Origin: Gammaproteobacteria bacterium
GTDB lineage: Bacteria; Pseudomonadota; Gammaproteobacteria; Pseudomonadales; Pseudomonadaceae
Direction: 5' to 3'
Assembly: GCA_012728415.1 (NCBI GenBank)
Contig: JAAYFD010000025.1
Coordinates: forward strand, 1-64,000
Length of the DNA stretch: 64,000 nucleotides
Of this stretch, positions 41,823 through 54,268 are shown piece by piece. Position numbers and translations under genes: made by a program. The stretch's first letter is position 1; each line of letters begins with the position of its first letter. Under the pieces are notes generated by a model, which was given only the letters and a program-made list of their open reading frames with translations, made no database searches and had not been told where the DNA came from.

Positions 41823-43136
41823 CTAGTAACGGGTTCCCCAGGTATCCCGCGCGATAGCTTCGTACCAGCCGTGTGCATAGTCGGCTTCGGCCTTGCGGAA
41901 TGCCGGTGTGGCATCCAGCGGGCTGACACCACCACCGGGCGCTGCCACCAGTGCGTTATCCTCAACGCGGTACACATCGGCAACGGTAATGCCGTAATCA
42001 GGGCCGACCAGGCTATAGCAGGTGTTGGACCAGGTCGGATTGACCGGATCAAAACCGGCCAATGAAGCAACAATGGCCGCTGCAACCACTTTACCCTGAG
42101 CGTTGGCACTGAAGCCGGATTTGGGCATGGGCGCGGCAATGCTGGCATCACCGATGACGTAAATATCTTCAACCTGCTCGGACTCGAAAGTCTGTGGCTT
42201 GACCGGTACCCAGCCGCCGGCGTTGGTGACGCCAGCACGTTCGGCGATGATGCCGGCTTTTTGCGGTGGAATTACGTTGAGCACGGCGGCCTTGTGGCGG
42301 TTACCAAACTCGGTTTCTACTTCCAGCGTGTTGGCATCAACACGTACCACCTTGCCGTCGTTGGACAGGCTGACCCATTCGATGCGGTCGCCATACAGCT
42401 CTTTCCAGCCCTGGGTGAACAAGCCCTGTTTGGAGAAGTTGTCCTTGGCATCCAGAATCAGCACCTTGGACTTTGGCTTGTGCTTGCTCAGGTAGTGGGC
42501 CACCAGGCTGGCGCGTTCATAGGGCCCGGGCGGGCAGCGGAATGGGTTGTCCGGTACGCTCATGACAAAGGTTCCGCCATTTTCCATTTCTTCCAGCTGG
42601 CGGCGCAACAGGGCGGTTTGCGGACCGGCTTTCCAGGCGTGGGGGGCCAGTTCGGCAGCGGCCTCATCATAGCCTTCGATGGCGTTCCAGCGGAAGTCGA
42701 TACCAGGTGACAACACCAGGCGGTCGTATTGCAGGCTATTGCCGGTGGACAGGCGCACAGTATGGGCAACCGGGTCAACATCTTCTGCACGGGCGTGGAC
42801 AACACGCACACCGTAAACCTGCTTGAGCTCGTCATAGTTGTGCTCAATGGCATTCAGCTTGCGCTCGCCAGCCAGTACCAGGTTGGAAAACGGGCACGTA
42901 TGAAAAGTGCGGTTCACCTCTACCAGGGTGACATCAATGGCCGGGTTAAAGCGCTTGATGTATTTGGCCGCAGTTGCACCACCAAAGCCACCGCCGATGA
43001 CTACAACGCGACCAGCGCTGCTGCTGGTGAGAGCGTTGCTGCTGCAGGCAGAAACCAGCGGTAGCAGAGAGGCTGCGCCCAGTCCCTTGAGCAGGGTCCT
43101 GCGGCTGAGTGCAAAATTTTTATCAGAGTTTTTCAT
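41823..43136 (-). CDS. fccB: flavocytochrome c sulfide dehydrogenase flavoprotein, Tat-exported
   Basis: 437 residues. The N-terminus is a Tat signal ([20 protein letters not shown]), ending in a lipobox-like V-S-A-C at Cys31. The FAD-binding motif is [17 protein letters not shown]. Cys81 in FHTCPFSN matches the FAD-linking Cys of FccB. Cys201 ([11 protein letters not shown]) and Cys373 (NTCYSLVG) match the redox disulfide pair. The enzyme oxidises sulfide to sulfur in the periplasm and passes electrons to a c-type cytochrome. Its cytochrome partner is the next gene upstream, 14 bp away. Confidence 0.92.
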   Translation of the reverse strand: MKNSDKNFALSRRTLLKGLGAASLLPLVSACSSNALTSSSAGRVVVIGGGFGGATAAKYIKRFNPAIDVTLVEVNRTFHTCPFSNLVLAGERKLNAIEHNYDELKQVYGVRVVHARAEDVDPVAHTVRLSTGNSLQYDRLVLSPGIDFRWNAIEGYDEAAAELAPHAWKAGPQTALLRRQLEEMENGGTFVMSVPDNPFRCPPGPYERASLVAHYLSKHKPKSKVLILDAKDNFSKQGLFTQGWKELYGDRIEWVSLSNDGKVVRVDANTLEVETEFGNRHKAAVLNVIPPQKAGIIAERAGVTNAGGWVPVKPQTFESEQVEDIYVIGDASIAAPMPKSGFSANAQGKVVAAAIVASLAGFDPVNPTWSNTCYSLVGPDYGITVADVYRVEDNALVAAPGGGVSPLDATPAFRKAEADYAHGWYEAIARDTWGTRY

Positions 43137-43150
43137 GTCGGAACCCCCTA

Positions 43151-43483
43151 TTAACGGCCAAGTTTGGAAAAGTAATTTGCCAGGGCAGCCAGTTCGTCAT
43201 CGGTATAACCGGCTGCATGACGTGGCATGACTGTGGCTTTGGGGTCTTCGCCACGCTTGAAGGCGAGCAGCTGTGATTCAAGTACGCCAGCAGGGCGGCC
43301 AGCGATGACAGGCACAGCACCACCCTGATTGCCGTCGGTGCCGTGACAGTTGGCACAGGCAGCGCTGAGTACCTTGATTTGTAGGGAGTCGGAGAGATTT
43401 TCAGCCTGGGCTGTACCAAGGATAAAGCCAGCTGAGGCTGCAAGCAGCCAGTAACGGGAGAGTTTTTTTATTTTCATCGTCAT
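43151..43483 (-). CDS. class I monohaem cytochrome c (FccA-like partner)
   Basis: 110 residues with a signal peptide ([17 protein letters not shown]). The haem site is CANCH at residues 43-47 and the sixth ligand is probably Met86 ([10 protein letters not shown]). The C-terminal helix [15 protein letters not shown] is typical of c553-type cytochromes. Many FccA subunits are dihaem; this one carries a single haem. It is the first gene before fccB on the minus strand and has a perfect 20-bp palindrome 47 bp upstream. Confidence 0.9.
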   Translation of the reverse strand: MTMKIKKLSRYWLLAASAGFILGTAQAENLSDSLQIKVLSAACANCHGTDGNQGGAVPVIAGRPAGVLESQLLAFKRGEDPKATVMPRHAAGYTDDELAALANYFSKLGR

Positions 43484-43529
43484 ATACCAGTGATCTTTGC
43501 AAGGTCAGTGGTGCAGACTATAAGCTTGT

Positions 43530-43549
43530 TTCTTTAAAGCTTTAAAGAA
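43530..43549. promoter_or_regulatory. perfect 20-bp palindrome upstream of the cytochrome-fccB genes
   Basis: TTCTTTAAAGCTTTAAAGAA is a perfect inverted repeat at 47-66 bp upstream of the cytochrome start. On the minus strand it overlaps the expected -35 area of a weak TATAGT -10. It looks like an operator for a dimeric (for example ArsR- or TetR-type) regulator; no such regulator is in the window next to it. Confidence 0.55.
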
Positions 43550-43669
43550 TAAAAAGGCATTGATCTATTCTTTTTCGGTATAACTGATATTGATGGGAGC
43601 TAAAAGGTGTTGACTGGTGGGGCTTTGCCAAGCCAGTTGTTTTGACAAAAAGGACAGAAGAAGAAAGAA

Positions 43670-43700
43670 TTGCCGACTTTTGTCTATAGAAAGTCGGCAA
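43670..43700 (-). terminator. terminator after the DsbG-like gene
   Basis: Stem TTGCCGACTTT/AAAGTCGGCAA (43670-43680 with 43690-43700), 9-nt loop, followed on the minus strand by the U-rich ATTCTTTCTTCT. It ends the tlpA-like/dsbG-like operon. Confidence 0.75.
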
Positions 43701-43711
43701 GCTGAAGAAGA

Positions 43712-44467
43712 CTATGGCTTTGAACCGAAAATTTCGATGAGCTGCTCACCCTGGGGTGCACCGGGGTGCAGCTGCAGCAGGCCGGTTTCATCTAGGTAGA
43801 GAATGGCTGGGGTACCACTGGCTCCAACTTGACTCATCAGCTGAAGGTTGGTGTCCAGCTGTTTGGCCTGTTGGTCGGCAATGGTGTTTTCTTTGGCTGG
43901 GGTTTTTCCACTTTCATTATCGACCAGGGCTTTGACGGGATCTTTTGCAGCCAGAATATATGCGGCCTTTTTTCGGCTGCTCTCACCCAGAACGCCAACC
44001 GGGATATGACGCAGTTCGACTTTGCCGGACTTTACCCATGGCTGGGCATCATTCCAGAAGCGCTTGCAGTATGGACAGTTGGGATCAGTGAACACATAGG
44101 CTACTGTGTTGGCACCGGCCTTGCCTTCGCTTATCCAGTGAGCTTCTTTTTCCAGCTTGCTCCAGACTACTTTGCTCTGTGGACGGTTAACCTTTTCGTC
44201 AATAACCGGGCTGGTCAGGTCATTGCCGGCGGCGTCCAGCAGGCTGCCGATAATGACGTGTTGCTTGTCGCTGGTCAGATAGATGGCCAGTGGCCGGCCA
44301 TGATACATTGCGGCATAACCATCCAGGTCGCCGGGGGCATCGAAAGTGTCGAGGATTTCCACACCTTTGTCGCGCATGGCTTCAATAGGTGCCGGGTAAT
44401 CCTGCGCCACTGAAAGCCCAGTTATTCCAGAGAGGGCAAGCAGCGCGGCAATACGGGTCAGCTTCAT
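43712..44467 (-). CDS. dsbG: periplasmic disulfide isomerase/oxidase, DsbC/DsbG family
   Basis: 251 residues with a signal peptide (MKLTRIAALLALSGITGLSVA). The N-terminal dimerisation region precedes a thioredoxin fold with active site CPYC at 131-134 (TDPNCPYCKRFWND). A cis-Pro loop follows (GASGTPAILYLDE). DsbG-type proteins isomerise disulfides or reduce oxidised cysteines in the periplasm. The start overlaps the TlpA-like gene by 4 nt. The dsbG/thioredoxin/two-component cluster resembles one in P. aeruginosa. The symbol reflects family rather than tested function. Confidence 0.9.
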   Translation of the reverse strand: MKLTRIAALLALSGITGLSVAQDYPAPIEAMRDKGVEILDTFDAPGDLDGYAAMYHGRPLAIYLTSDKQHVIIGSLLDAAGNDLTSPVIDEKVNRPQSKVVWSKLEKEAHWISEGKAGANTVAYVFTDPNCPYCKRFWNDAQPWVKSGKVELRHIPVGVLGESSRKKAAYILAAKDPVKALVDNESGKTPAKENTIADQQAKQLDTNLQLMSQVGASGTPAILYLDETGLLQLHPGAPQGEQLIEIFGSKP

Positions 44468-45312
44468 GGTTTTTCCTTTTGCAGGTTTGGAGTGTTGAGT
44501 GTGTCGGAGTCAGGCGCTATGGTGCGCATTGCATGACGAAGGCTGGCTGTAGACAGCTCGCCAAGGTGATTGTTTTGCAGTATACCGTCGGCATCATAAA
44601 ACAAGGTGGTTGGCAATGACAGGGAGCTGACGGCCTGGCCCAGTCGAGCACCGCTGTCGAGTAACAGGTTTTCCAGCTGCAAGTTTTGCTGCGCCAGGAA
44701 ATTTTCGACTTGTTGCTGGCCTTCCCCCTGATTGATAAAGACAAATTCGATGTGGGGGTTGTTTTGTTGTGCCGCCTGTAGAACCGGCATTTCCCGTCGG
44801 CAGGGTGGGCACCAAGTAGCCCAAAGATTAATTACCAGGGGCTTTCCGCGCAGGTCACGCAGTTCGACCGGCTCGCCCTGCAGGTTGCGCATGGCCAGCT
44901 CAGGCAACTGTTGGCTGCTGAGCATGGCATTTTGGATGGCAAAGCCCAGCCCGCAGACGATGAAGCCGGTGACCAGGCCGGATGTCAGGGGAATGCGTAG
45001 CGCCGGTTTGCGCCATAAATACCAGGCAGCACCTGCCAAAGTGGCAATAATGCCAGCAAGTGGCATGAAGCCGCCATCGCGGATATCCAGTATGCTGGCC
45101 AGGCTGCTGCTGTAGTTGTCGAAGTAGCGGATCACAAAGGCAGCCCGTGCAGCGATCAGACCCAGCAATAGCAGGCGAAACAGCACGGGTTCTGGGTCTG
45201 CTTTACGCTTGCGGCCCAGCCACCAACCGGTTAACCATGCACACAGCAGGCCCAGATAAAGAATGGCCAGCTGAGTCGGGATTGCCAGAGGACCGAGTTT
45301 AAGACTAAGCAT
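44464..45312 (-). CDS. membrane thioredoxin: Lgt-like transmembrane domain fused to TlpA domain
   Basis: 282 residues from the Met of MLSLKLGPLAIPTQLAILYL, with GGAGT Shine-Dalgarno upstream. Residues about 1-125 hold four membrane segments resembling the Lgt fold (LLLGLIAARAAFVIRYF, then DIRDGGFMPLAGIIATLAG). Residues 135-282 are a TlpA/ResA-type thioredoxin with active site WCPPC at 167-171. The thioredoxin part should face the periplasm. It may supply or take electrons for the DsbG-like partner. Stop and start overlap with dsbG (ATGA). It is divergent from the response regulator. Confidence 0.88.
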   Translation of the reverse strand: MLSLKLGPLAIPTQLAILYLGLLCAWLTGWWLGRKRKADPEPVLFRLLLLGLIAARAAFVIRYFDNYSSSLASILDIRDGGFMPLAGIIATLAGAAWYLWRKPALRIPLTSGLVTGFIVCGLGFAIQNAMLSSQQLPELAMRNLQGEPVELRDLRGKPLVINLWATWCPPCRREMPVLQAAQQNNPHIEFVFINQGEGQQQVENFLAQQNLQLENLLLDSGARLGQAVSSLSLPTTLFYDADGILQNNHLGELSTASLRHAMRTIAPDSDTLNTPNLQKEKP

Positions 45313-45586
45313 GGGTGACTCCGTTAGTTGGTTGGGTGCCATTTATGCTGACAGACGAGTCCGGCAGAGGATGCCCGGCGCGCATAGCCTGGCTGCCCTC
45401 AGTGCCGCTTTTTGCATGGGACGTTGTATGATGGTGTGCCTTCTGGTTAAGCGCTTGTCAGGGTGCCAAAAAGCACTTGTAACCCGTCGGTATATGCTAT
45501 ATCAATTTGAATGTTAACAATTAACTAAGTATTAATCTGCAATTGCTAGCTTGCGCCCATAGGTTCTGCCCAAGGAGTGAAGCACG

Positions 45587-46258
45587 ATGCATGTTCTTCT
45601 TGTTGAAGATGATAGTCAGATCGCCGAAGGGCTTTGTGCTGGTTTGGCGCTGGAAAACTTTACCGTGGACCATGTGGATACCGCATCAGCGGCCAGTCAT
45701 GCGTTGTCCGTAGGGCATTTTGATGCTGTAGTGCTGGATCTAGGCCTGCCCGACCGGGATGGGCTGGACTGGCTCAGTCAGCTGCGTGCGAGCGGCAATG
45801 ATATGCCAGTATTGATTTTGAGTGCACGTGACTCGGTGAACCAGCGGGTTGACGGCTTACAGGCAGGCGCTGACGATTATTTGCTTAAACCCTTTGATCT
45901 TCGTGAGCTGACTGCACGCCTGCAATCGCTGTTGCGCCGTACCACTGGGCGTACTACGCACCTGATTGAGCATGAAGGGCTGGTGGTAGACCCCAATTTG
46001 CTGGCTGTCAGTCTGCATGGCAAGGAAATCAATCTGGCGCGGCGTGAAATGATGTTGTTAATGGCTTTTTTAAATAACCCGCGTCGCATTCTCAGTGCAG
46101 AGCAGCTGCAGGACAGCTTGTACGGGCTGGGTGACGGGGTGGAGAGCAATGCTATTAACGTACATATTTATAATTTGCGTCGCAAGCTGGGCAGCACAGT
46201 GATAGAAACCGTGCGTGGGCTTGGTTTCCGTCTGGGTAAGCCAAGTGAGCCTGCGTAA
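45587..46258 (+). CDS. OmpR/PhoB-family response regulator
   Basis: 223 residues. The receiver domain has acidic Asp8/Asp9, phospho-acceptor Asp51 (AVVLDLGLPDRDG) and the conserved Lys of DDYLLKPFD. The C-terminal winged helix ends NAINVHIYNLRRKLGSTVIETVRGLGFRLG. The closest types are QseB/PmrA/TctD-like. It is divergent from the TlpA-dsbG operon and overlaps the sensor kinase, so it probably controls that operon. Confidence 0.93.
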   Translation: MHVLLVEDDSQIAEGLCAGLALENFTVDHVDTASAASHALSVGHFDAVVLDLGLPDRDGLDWLSQLRASGNDMPVLILSARDSVNQRVDGLQAGADDYLLKPFDLRELTARLQSLLRRTTGRTTHLIEHEGLVVDPNLLAVSLHGKEINLARREMMLLMAFLNNPRRILSAEQLQDSLYGLGDGVESNAINVHIYNLRRKLGSTVIETVRGLGFRLGKPSEPA

Positions 46259-47582
46259 ACGTCTGTTGTTTATTCTGGGCGGCACTTTCGCCCTGCTCTG
46301 GTCTATTGCCGCCTTGTGGCTGCTGGGTGACTTGCGTCAGGAACTGGAGCGGGTGCTGGATCAACGCCTGGAGTCTTCTGCCCATATGGTGGCTGGCCTG
46401 CTTGAGCAAATTCCGCAGTCGCAGATAAGTCCTGATATGAGCCCTTTTACCAACCCGCTGCTGGGCGGGCTGCGGCGGGGTCTGGTCTGCCAGGTGCGCA
46501 CATTGCGTGGTGAAGTGCTGGTGCGTACCCCGAATATGGTGTTTGCACAGCCGGAAGAAGAGCTGCTTGGATTTTCCAACAGCTCGGTTGATGGTGAAGA
46601 GTGGCGTACTTTTACTGTACAGCGCCACCAGCTGTTGATCACTATTGGTGATCGTCTGGATGAGCGTGAACATCTGCAGCAGGTAATTTTTCTTGCAGCG
46701 GCATTACCGGTTGCGTTGGCGTTAATTGGCAGCCTGGTACTGATTTGGTTTGGGATCGGCCAGGGGCTGAGTCCACTGAATCGTTTGCGCTTGCAGCTGG
46801 CCAGTCGTAAAGCGGATGACTTGGCACCGATTGAATTGCAAACGGTACCGGTTGAGCTTAACCCTTTGGTGCAGACACTGAATCAGCTTTTGACCCGCTT
46901 AAGCGCATTGCTTGAGCGTGAGCGGCGCTTTAATGACGATGCAGCACATGAGCTGCGTACACCACTGACAGCGATCAAGACACATTTGCAGGTCGCATCC
47001 ATGGCGGGCGGTGGTACACAGTTGGCGAGCAGTCTGGACAAGGCCGAACAGGCAGTCGAGCGAATGCAGGCAATGCTGGAGCATCTGCTGTTGTTGTCAC
47101 GCCTGGACGAAAATGCAAATCAGGATATCGAGGGCAGCTCACAACCATTGGAAATTGTCAGACAGGTGCTGGAGCATTTGTTCGCGCATCCACAGTTTGC
47201 CCGCATTGAGGTCGAAAGTTGTTTGCAGGGGCCATGTATAGCCCGTGTGCCAGACCGCTTGCTGGGCATGTCAATCCGTAATTTGCTGGAAAACGCCCTT
47301 AAGTATGCACCCTCAGGGGCGGTAAAACTGAGGCTCGAAGTGCTTGATGAACGACTGTATGTGCGCGTCACTGATACAGGGGCGGGGCTGGATGAACAAC
47401 AGTTTGTTGATGCACAAAAGCGCTTCTGGCGTTTGCGGGCCAATAACGAAGGAAGTGGGCTGGGGCTGTCAATTGTATCGGCGGTATGTCAACGCTACAA
47501 GGGAACCCTCACTGCAGAAAAGCATGACGAAGGCTTTACCGTCAGCTTGTCATTTCCTTGCCAGAGTGCCAGCACGCCTTGA
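46245..47582 (+). CDS. sensor histidine kinase
   Basis: About 445 residues from a GTG (VSLRKRLLFILGGTFALLWS) inside the end of the regulator gene; a TTG ten codons earlier is the alternative. Two membrane segments flank a periplasmic domain of about 130 residues. The H box is DDAAHELRTPLTAIK, the N box NLLENALKYAP, and G boxes DTGAGL and GSGLGLSIVSAV. This is a QseC/TctE-type kinase. The periplasmic ligand or signal is unknown; redox or sulfur stress is a guess from context. Confidence 0.92.
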   Translation: MSLRKRLLFILGGTFALLWSIAALWLLGDLRQELERVLDQRLESSAHMVAGLLEQIPQSQISPDMSPFTNPLLGGLRRGLVCQVRTLRGEVLVRTPNMVFAQPEEELLGFSNSSVDGEEWRTFTVQRHQLLITIGDRLDEREHLQQVIFLAAALPVALALIGSLVLIWFGIGQGLSPLNRLRLQLASRKADDLAPIELQTVPVELNPLVQTLNQLLTRLSALLERERRFNDDAAHELRTPLTAIKTHLQVASMAGGGTQLASSLDKAEQAVERMQAMLEHLLLLSRLDENANQDIEGSSQPLEIVRQVLEHLFAHPQFARIEVESCLQGPCIARVPDRLLGMSIRNLLENALKYAPSGAVKLRLEVLDERLYVRVTDTGAGLDEQQFVDAQKRFWRLRANNEGSGLGLSIVSAVCQRYKGTLTAEKHDEGFTVSLSFPCQSASTP

Positions 47583-47603
47583 GCCTGGAGGACCTGAAAG
47601 GAG

Positions 47604-47637
47604 AACCAAAAACGGATCCGTAAATCCGTTTTTGGTT
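47604..47637. terminator. bidirectional terminator between sensor kinase and gyrB
   Basis: A perfect 14-bp stem AACCAAAAACGGAT/ATCCGTTTTTGGTT with a 6-nt loop. It serves the converging ends of the sensor kinase (plus) and gyrB (minus). Confidence 0.85.
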
Positions 47638-47649
47638 TAATCCGGCCTG

Positions 47650-51167
<3,518 letters not shown>

Positions 51168-51179
51168 TCGTGAGGGGGG

Positions 51180-52283
51180 TTACAAACGCATCGGCATGAC
51201 AACATAGGATGAGTCACTGCTGTCTCCTTCCTGCAGCAGGGCGCTGCTGTTGGCGTCTGACAGTGTAATGCGAACCTCACTGGAGGTCATGACACCCAGT
51301 ACGTCCAGCAGGTAACTGACGTTAAAGCCGATATCCAGTGGGCTGCTGTTGTAGTCGATAGTCACTTCTTCTTCCGCTGCTTCTTGTTCCGGGTTGTTGG
51401 CCTGGGCACGTAGCAAGCCTTGTTCAAATTGCAGGCGGATGCCACGGTATTTTTCATTGGACAGGATCGAGGCGCGGTTTAGTGCTTCACGCAGTTGCTG
51501 GCGCTCGGCAATGACCAGTTTGTCGCCACCACGGGGCAAGACTCGGTCGTAGTCTGGAAATTTTCCGTCAACCAGTTTCGAAGTAAAAGTAAAGTGGCTG
51601 TCTGTTGCACGAATATAGTTGGCGCCCAGGCTGACGCGGACATTGGCGTTTTCATCACTCATCAGGCGAGCCAATTCCAGTACACCCTTGCGTGGAACGA
51701 TGACCTGGTGTGGCGCCTCGTTTTCGATGCCTGCTTCAGCGTCACAAAGAGCCAGGCGGTGGCCATCGGTGGCCACGGCCCGCAGACGGCCAGGGCCGGT
51801 TTCCAGCAGCAGGCCGTTCAAGTAGTAACGGACATCTTGTTGTGCCATGGCAAAGCTTGTGCGCTCGATGATGTAACGCAAATTACCCTGGGGTAATTCG
51901 AACGAGAAGGAGTCTTCGTGCTCATTCATCTGAGGGAAATCAGAGGCTGGCAATGTGGTCAGGGTGAAACGGCTGCGACCTGAAGAAATCAGCATTTTTT
52001 GCTCATCAAGACGGAAGTTGATCAGGGCTTCGGCCGGCAGATTTTTACAGATGTCCATGAGTTTGCGGGCTGGCACAGTGATCTCGCCATTGTCGACCGC
52101 TTCGCTTAGGGTTGCCCTGCCAATCAGCTCGACTTCGCTGTCACTACCGGTCAGTGACAGCTGTTGATCGTCGATTACTATTAAAACATTGGACAGTACA
52201 GGCATGGTTTGTTTGCGCTCGACAACGCCAACGACCAGTTGCAGCGGTTTTAACAGTTCTTCTCGTAGAATGGAAAATTGCAT
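51180..52283 (-). CDS. dnaN: DNA polymerase III beta sliding clamp
   Basis: 367 residues, full length. The start MQFSILREELLKPLQLVVGV and the end SYVVMPMRL are conserved clamp features. Three similar clamp domains of about 120 residues each are seen. It encircles DNA and tethers polymerase III. It is 12 bp upstream of recF and 47 bp downstream of dnaA. Confidence 0.98.
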   Translation of the reverse strand: MQFSILREELLKPLQLVVGVVERKQTMPVLSNVLIVIDDQQLSLTGSDSEVELIGRATLSEAVDNGEITVPARKLMDICKNLPAEALINFRLDEQKMLISSGRSRFTLTTLPASDFPQMNEHEDSFSFELPQGNLRYIIERTSFAMAQQDVRYYLNGLLLETGPGRLRAVATDGHRLALCDAEAGIENEAPHQVIVPRKGVLELARLMSDENANVRVSLGANYIRATDSHFTFTSKLVDGKFPDYDRVLPRGGDKLVIAERQQLREALNRASILSNEKYRGIRLQFEQGLLRAQANNPEQEAAEEEVTIDYNSSPLDIGFNVSYLLDVLGVMTSSEVRITLSDANSSALLQEGDSSDSSYVVMPMRL

Positions 52284-52330
52284 GTTGGGCCTCTTGGCAG
52301 AATATAATCCGGTCTGGCTGGAGTTTTGTG

Positions 52331-53773
52331 TTATGAAGTCAGGGTGCGTAAAAGATTGTCATAGTCTTCACTGATATCGGCGTCTTCTTCACGCAATTCG
52401 GCAATTTTGCGGCAGGCATGCAATACCGTGGTGTGGTCCCGGCCCCCAAATGCATCGCCGATCTCAGGCAGGCTGTGATTGGTCACTTCCTTGGCCAGGG
52501 CCATGGCTACTTGCCGTGGTCTGGCCACCGAGCGCGAACGTCTTTTCGACAACAGGTCATTGATCTTTATTTTATAGTATTCAGCTACAGTACGCTGAAT
52601 GTTGTCTATGCTGACCAGCTTTTCCTGCAGAGCCAGCAAGTCTTTTAGCGACTCACGAATCAGCTCGATACTGATTGGCTCGTGGGTAAAGTGAGAGTGG
52701 GCAATTACCCGCTTCAACGCGCCTTCCAGGTCGCGCACGTTGGAGCGAAAGCGCTGGGCAATGAAGAATGCGCAGTCATGCGGTAAAGCTACCCTGCCCT
52801 GCTCGGCTTTTTTCATCAGGATCGCAACCCGGGTTTCCAGCTCGGGGGGCTCGACATACACTGTCAGACCCCAGCCAAAGCGTGATTTGAGCCGCTCTTC
52901 CAGCCCATCAATTTCTTTGGGAAAGCGGTCGCTGGTCAGGATAATCTGCTGATTGCCTTCGAGCAAGGCATTGAATGTGTGGAAAAACTCTTCCTGGGAG
53001 CGCTCTTTGCCGGCAAAAAACTGGATATCATCAATCAGCAGGGCGTCAACCGAGCGATAGTAGCTTTTGAACTCGTTGATTGCGTTCATTTGCAGGGCCT
53101 TCACCATATCGGCGACGAAGCGTTCGGAATGCAAGTAAATGACCCGGGCACCCGGTTTTTTTTGCAGTAGATGATTACCTATTGCATGCATCAAGTGGGT
53201 TTTACCAAGGCCAACCCCCCCATACAGAAATAGTGGGTTATAGCCGTGGCTGGGGTTGTCTGCCACTTGCCAGGCCGCGGCGCGGGCCAGCTGGTTTGAT
53301 TTACCCTCAATAAAACTGTCAAAAGTAAAAGAGCGGTTCAGATTGCTGACGTGTTTTGGGGCAACGGTCTTTGTTTCTGCTGCAGTTTCAGCAGGAGCAG
53401 AAGCCGGGGCAGTCGGTGCAGACGTGACAGGCTGGGGCTGGCTGACAGGTGTTGGTACAGGCGTTGGTACAGGCGTTGGTACAGGCGTTGGTACAGGCGC
53501 TGCAACAGGTGCAGCTGCGGGCTGCTGATTGCGGCTGCCGATTAGCAGGCTGACGTCCGGCACCTCTCCGTTATTGCGTTCCGTCATCAGCTCCAGCAAC
53601 CGGGTGAAATATTTGTCATTGACCCAATCCATGACGAAGCGGTTGGGCGCATAGACCAGCAGGCGACCGCCCGCGCTTTCAACCTGCAATGGACGAATCC
53701 ATGTGTTGAAATGCTGGGCAGGCAGCTCATCACGCAGAAAATCAACGGATTGCAGCCAGAGATTGACAGGCAC
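52331..53773 (-). CDS. dnaA: chromosomal replication initiator DnaA
   Basis: 480 residues. The preferred start is the GTG giving VPVNLW, which aligns with MSVELW of Pseudomonas DnaA and has a GGGAG site 6 nt upstream. An ATG two codons earlier directly abuts that site. Domain I (residues 1-80), the linker with VPTP repeats, the AAA+ domain ([30 protein letters not shown]) and the domain IV box-binding motif ([19 protein letters not shown]) are intact. It lies 32 kb from the rpmH-side oriC. Confidence 0.96.
   Translation of the reverse strand: MPVNLWLQSVDFLRDELPAQHFNTWIRPLQVESAGGRLLVYAPNRFVMDWVNDKYFTRLLELMTERNNGEVPDVSLLIGSRNQQPAAAPVAAPVPTPVPTPVPTPVPTPVSQPQPVTSAPTAPASAPAETAAETKTVAPKHVSNLNRSFTFDSFIEGKSNQLARAAAWQVADNPSHGYNPLFLYGGVGLGKTHLMHAIGNHLLQKKPGARVIYLHSERFVADMVKALQMNAINEFKSYYRSVDALLIDDIQFFAGKERSQEEFFHTFNALLEGNQQIILTSDRFPKEIDGLEERLKSRFGWGLTVYVEPPELETRVAILMKKAEQGRVALPHDCAFFIAQRFRSNVRDLEGALKRVIAHSHFTHEPISIELIRESLKDLLALQEKLVSIDNIQRTVAEYYKIKINDLLSKRRSRSVARPRQVAMALAKEVTNHSLPEIGDAFGGRDHTTVLHACRKIAELREEDADISEDYDNLLRTLTS
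53451..53498 (-). repeat. four perfect 12-bp tandem repeats in the DnaA linker
   Basis: The unit GTTGGTACAGGC occurs four times in a row on the plus strand. On the minus strand it encodes repeated Pro-Val-Pro-Thr in the flexible domain II of DnaA. Copy number changes by 12 bp keep the reading frame. Confidence 0.9.
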
Positions 53774-53830
53774 GGACATCTCCCGAAAGATGGATCTAAA
53801 GACGGCTCATTGTAGCTGTGCCGTCAAGAG

Positions 53831-53839
53831 TTATCCACA
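53831..53839 (+). promoter_or_regulatory. DnaA box upstream of dnaA
   Basis: A perfect TTATCCACA lies 58 bp upstream of the dnaA start in the 114-bp gap to the DUF3301 gene. A single box here suits autoregulation of dnaA; no AT-rich region or cluster accompanies it, so this is not an origin by itself. Confidence 0.75.
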
Positions 53840-53887
53840 GCGGTCTGATGCAGGCCGGCTGTACGAAAACAGGACGCTCTATTACCA

Positions 53888-54268
53888 ATGGGAATCAGTA
53901 TTACATTAGGAGAGGTGGTTGCCGGGCTGCTTTTGCTGGCCCTGGTGGCCTGGTTCTGGCGTGGCAGGGGGGTACGTGAACTGGCTTTACAGCATGTGCA
54001 AGCGCGTTGCCGTATTGAGGGTTTGCAGCTGCTGGATGCTTACGTGGCGTTTATCGGATGGCGATGGCTGACCAGTGCCGGGGGGCGTGGGCGGCTGGTG
54101 CGTTGCTATGGCTTCGAGTTTAGTGCAACGGGTGTTGAGCGTCGTAGCGGCTGGCTGGCCATGCATGGCCGACAACTGGTATCGCTGGAGTTGCCGCCCT
54201 ACCCGGTGACTGATAACGGAACGGATGCTGTGCAGAACCCGTTCAGGCAACTTCCAGGTGATGATTGA
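53888..54268 (+). CDS. DUF3301 membrane protein
   Basis: 126 residues. One N-terminal membrane helix ([16 protein letters not shown]) is followed by a basic soluble part with the family pattern [21 protein letters not shown] and [19 protein letters not shown]. This matches DUF3301, whose function is unknown. It is divergent from dnaA, and its 3' end overlaps the convergent ppx gene by 26 nt. Confidence 0.8.
   Translation: MGISITLGEVVAGLLLLALVAWFWRGRGVRELALQHVQARCRIEGLQLLDAYVAFIGWRWLTSAGGRGRLVRCYGFEFSATGVERRSGWLAMHGRQLVSLELPPYPVTDNGTDAVQNPFRQLPGDD

Noticed and set aside
53780..53887. oriC directly upstream of dnaA
   Set aside because: Only one DnaA box and no AT-rich unwinding stretch are present in the short gap; the clusters at 21 kb and 16.5 kb fit better.
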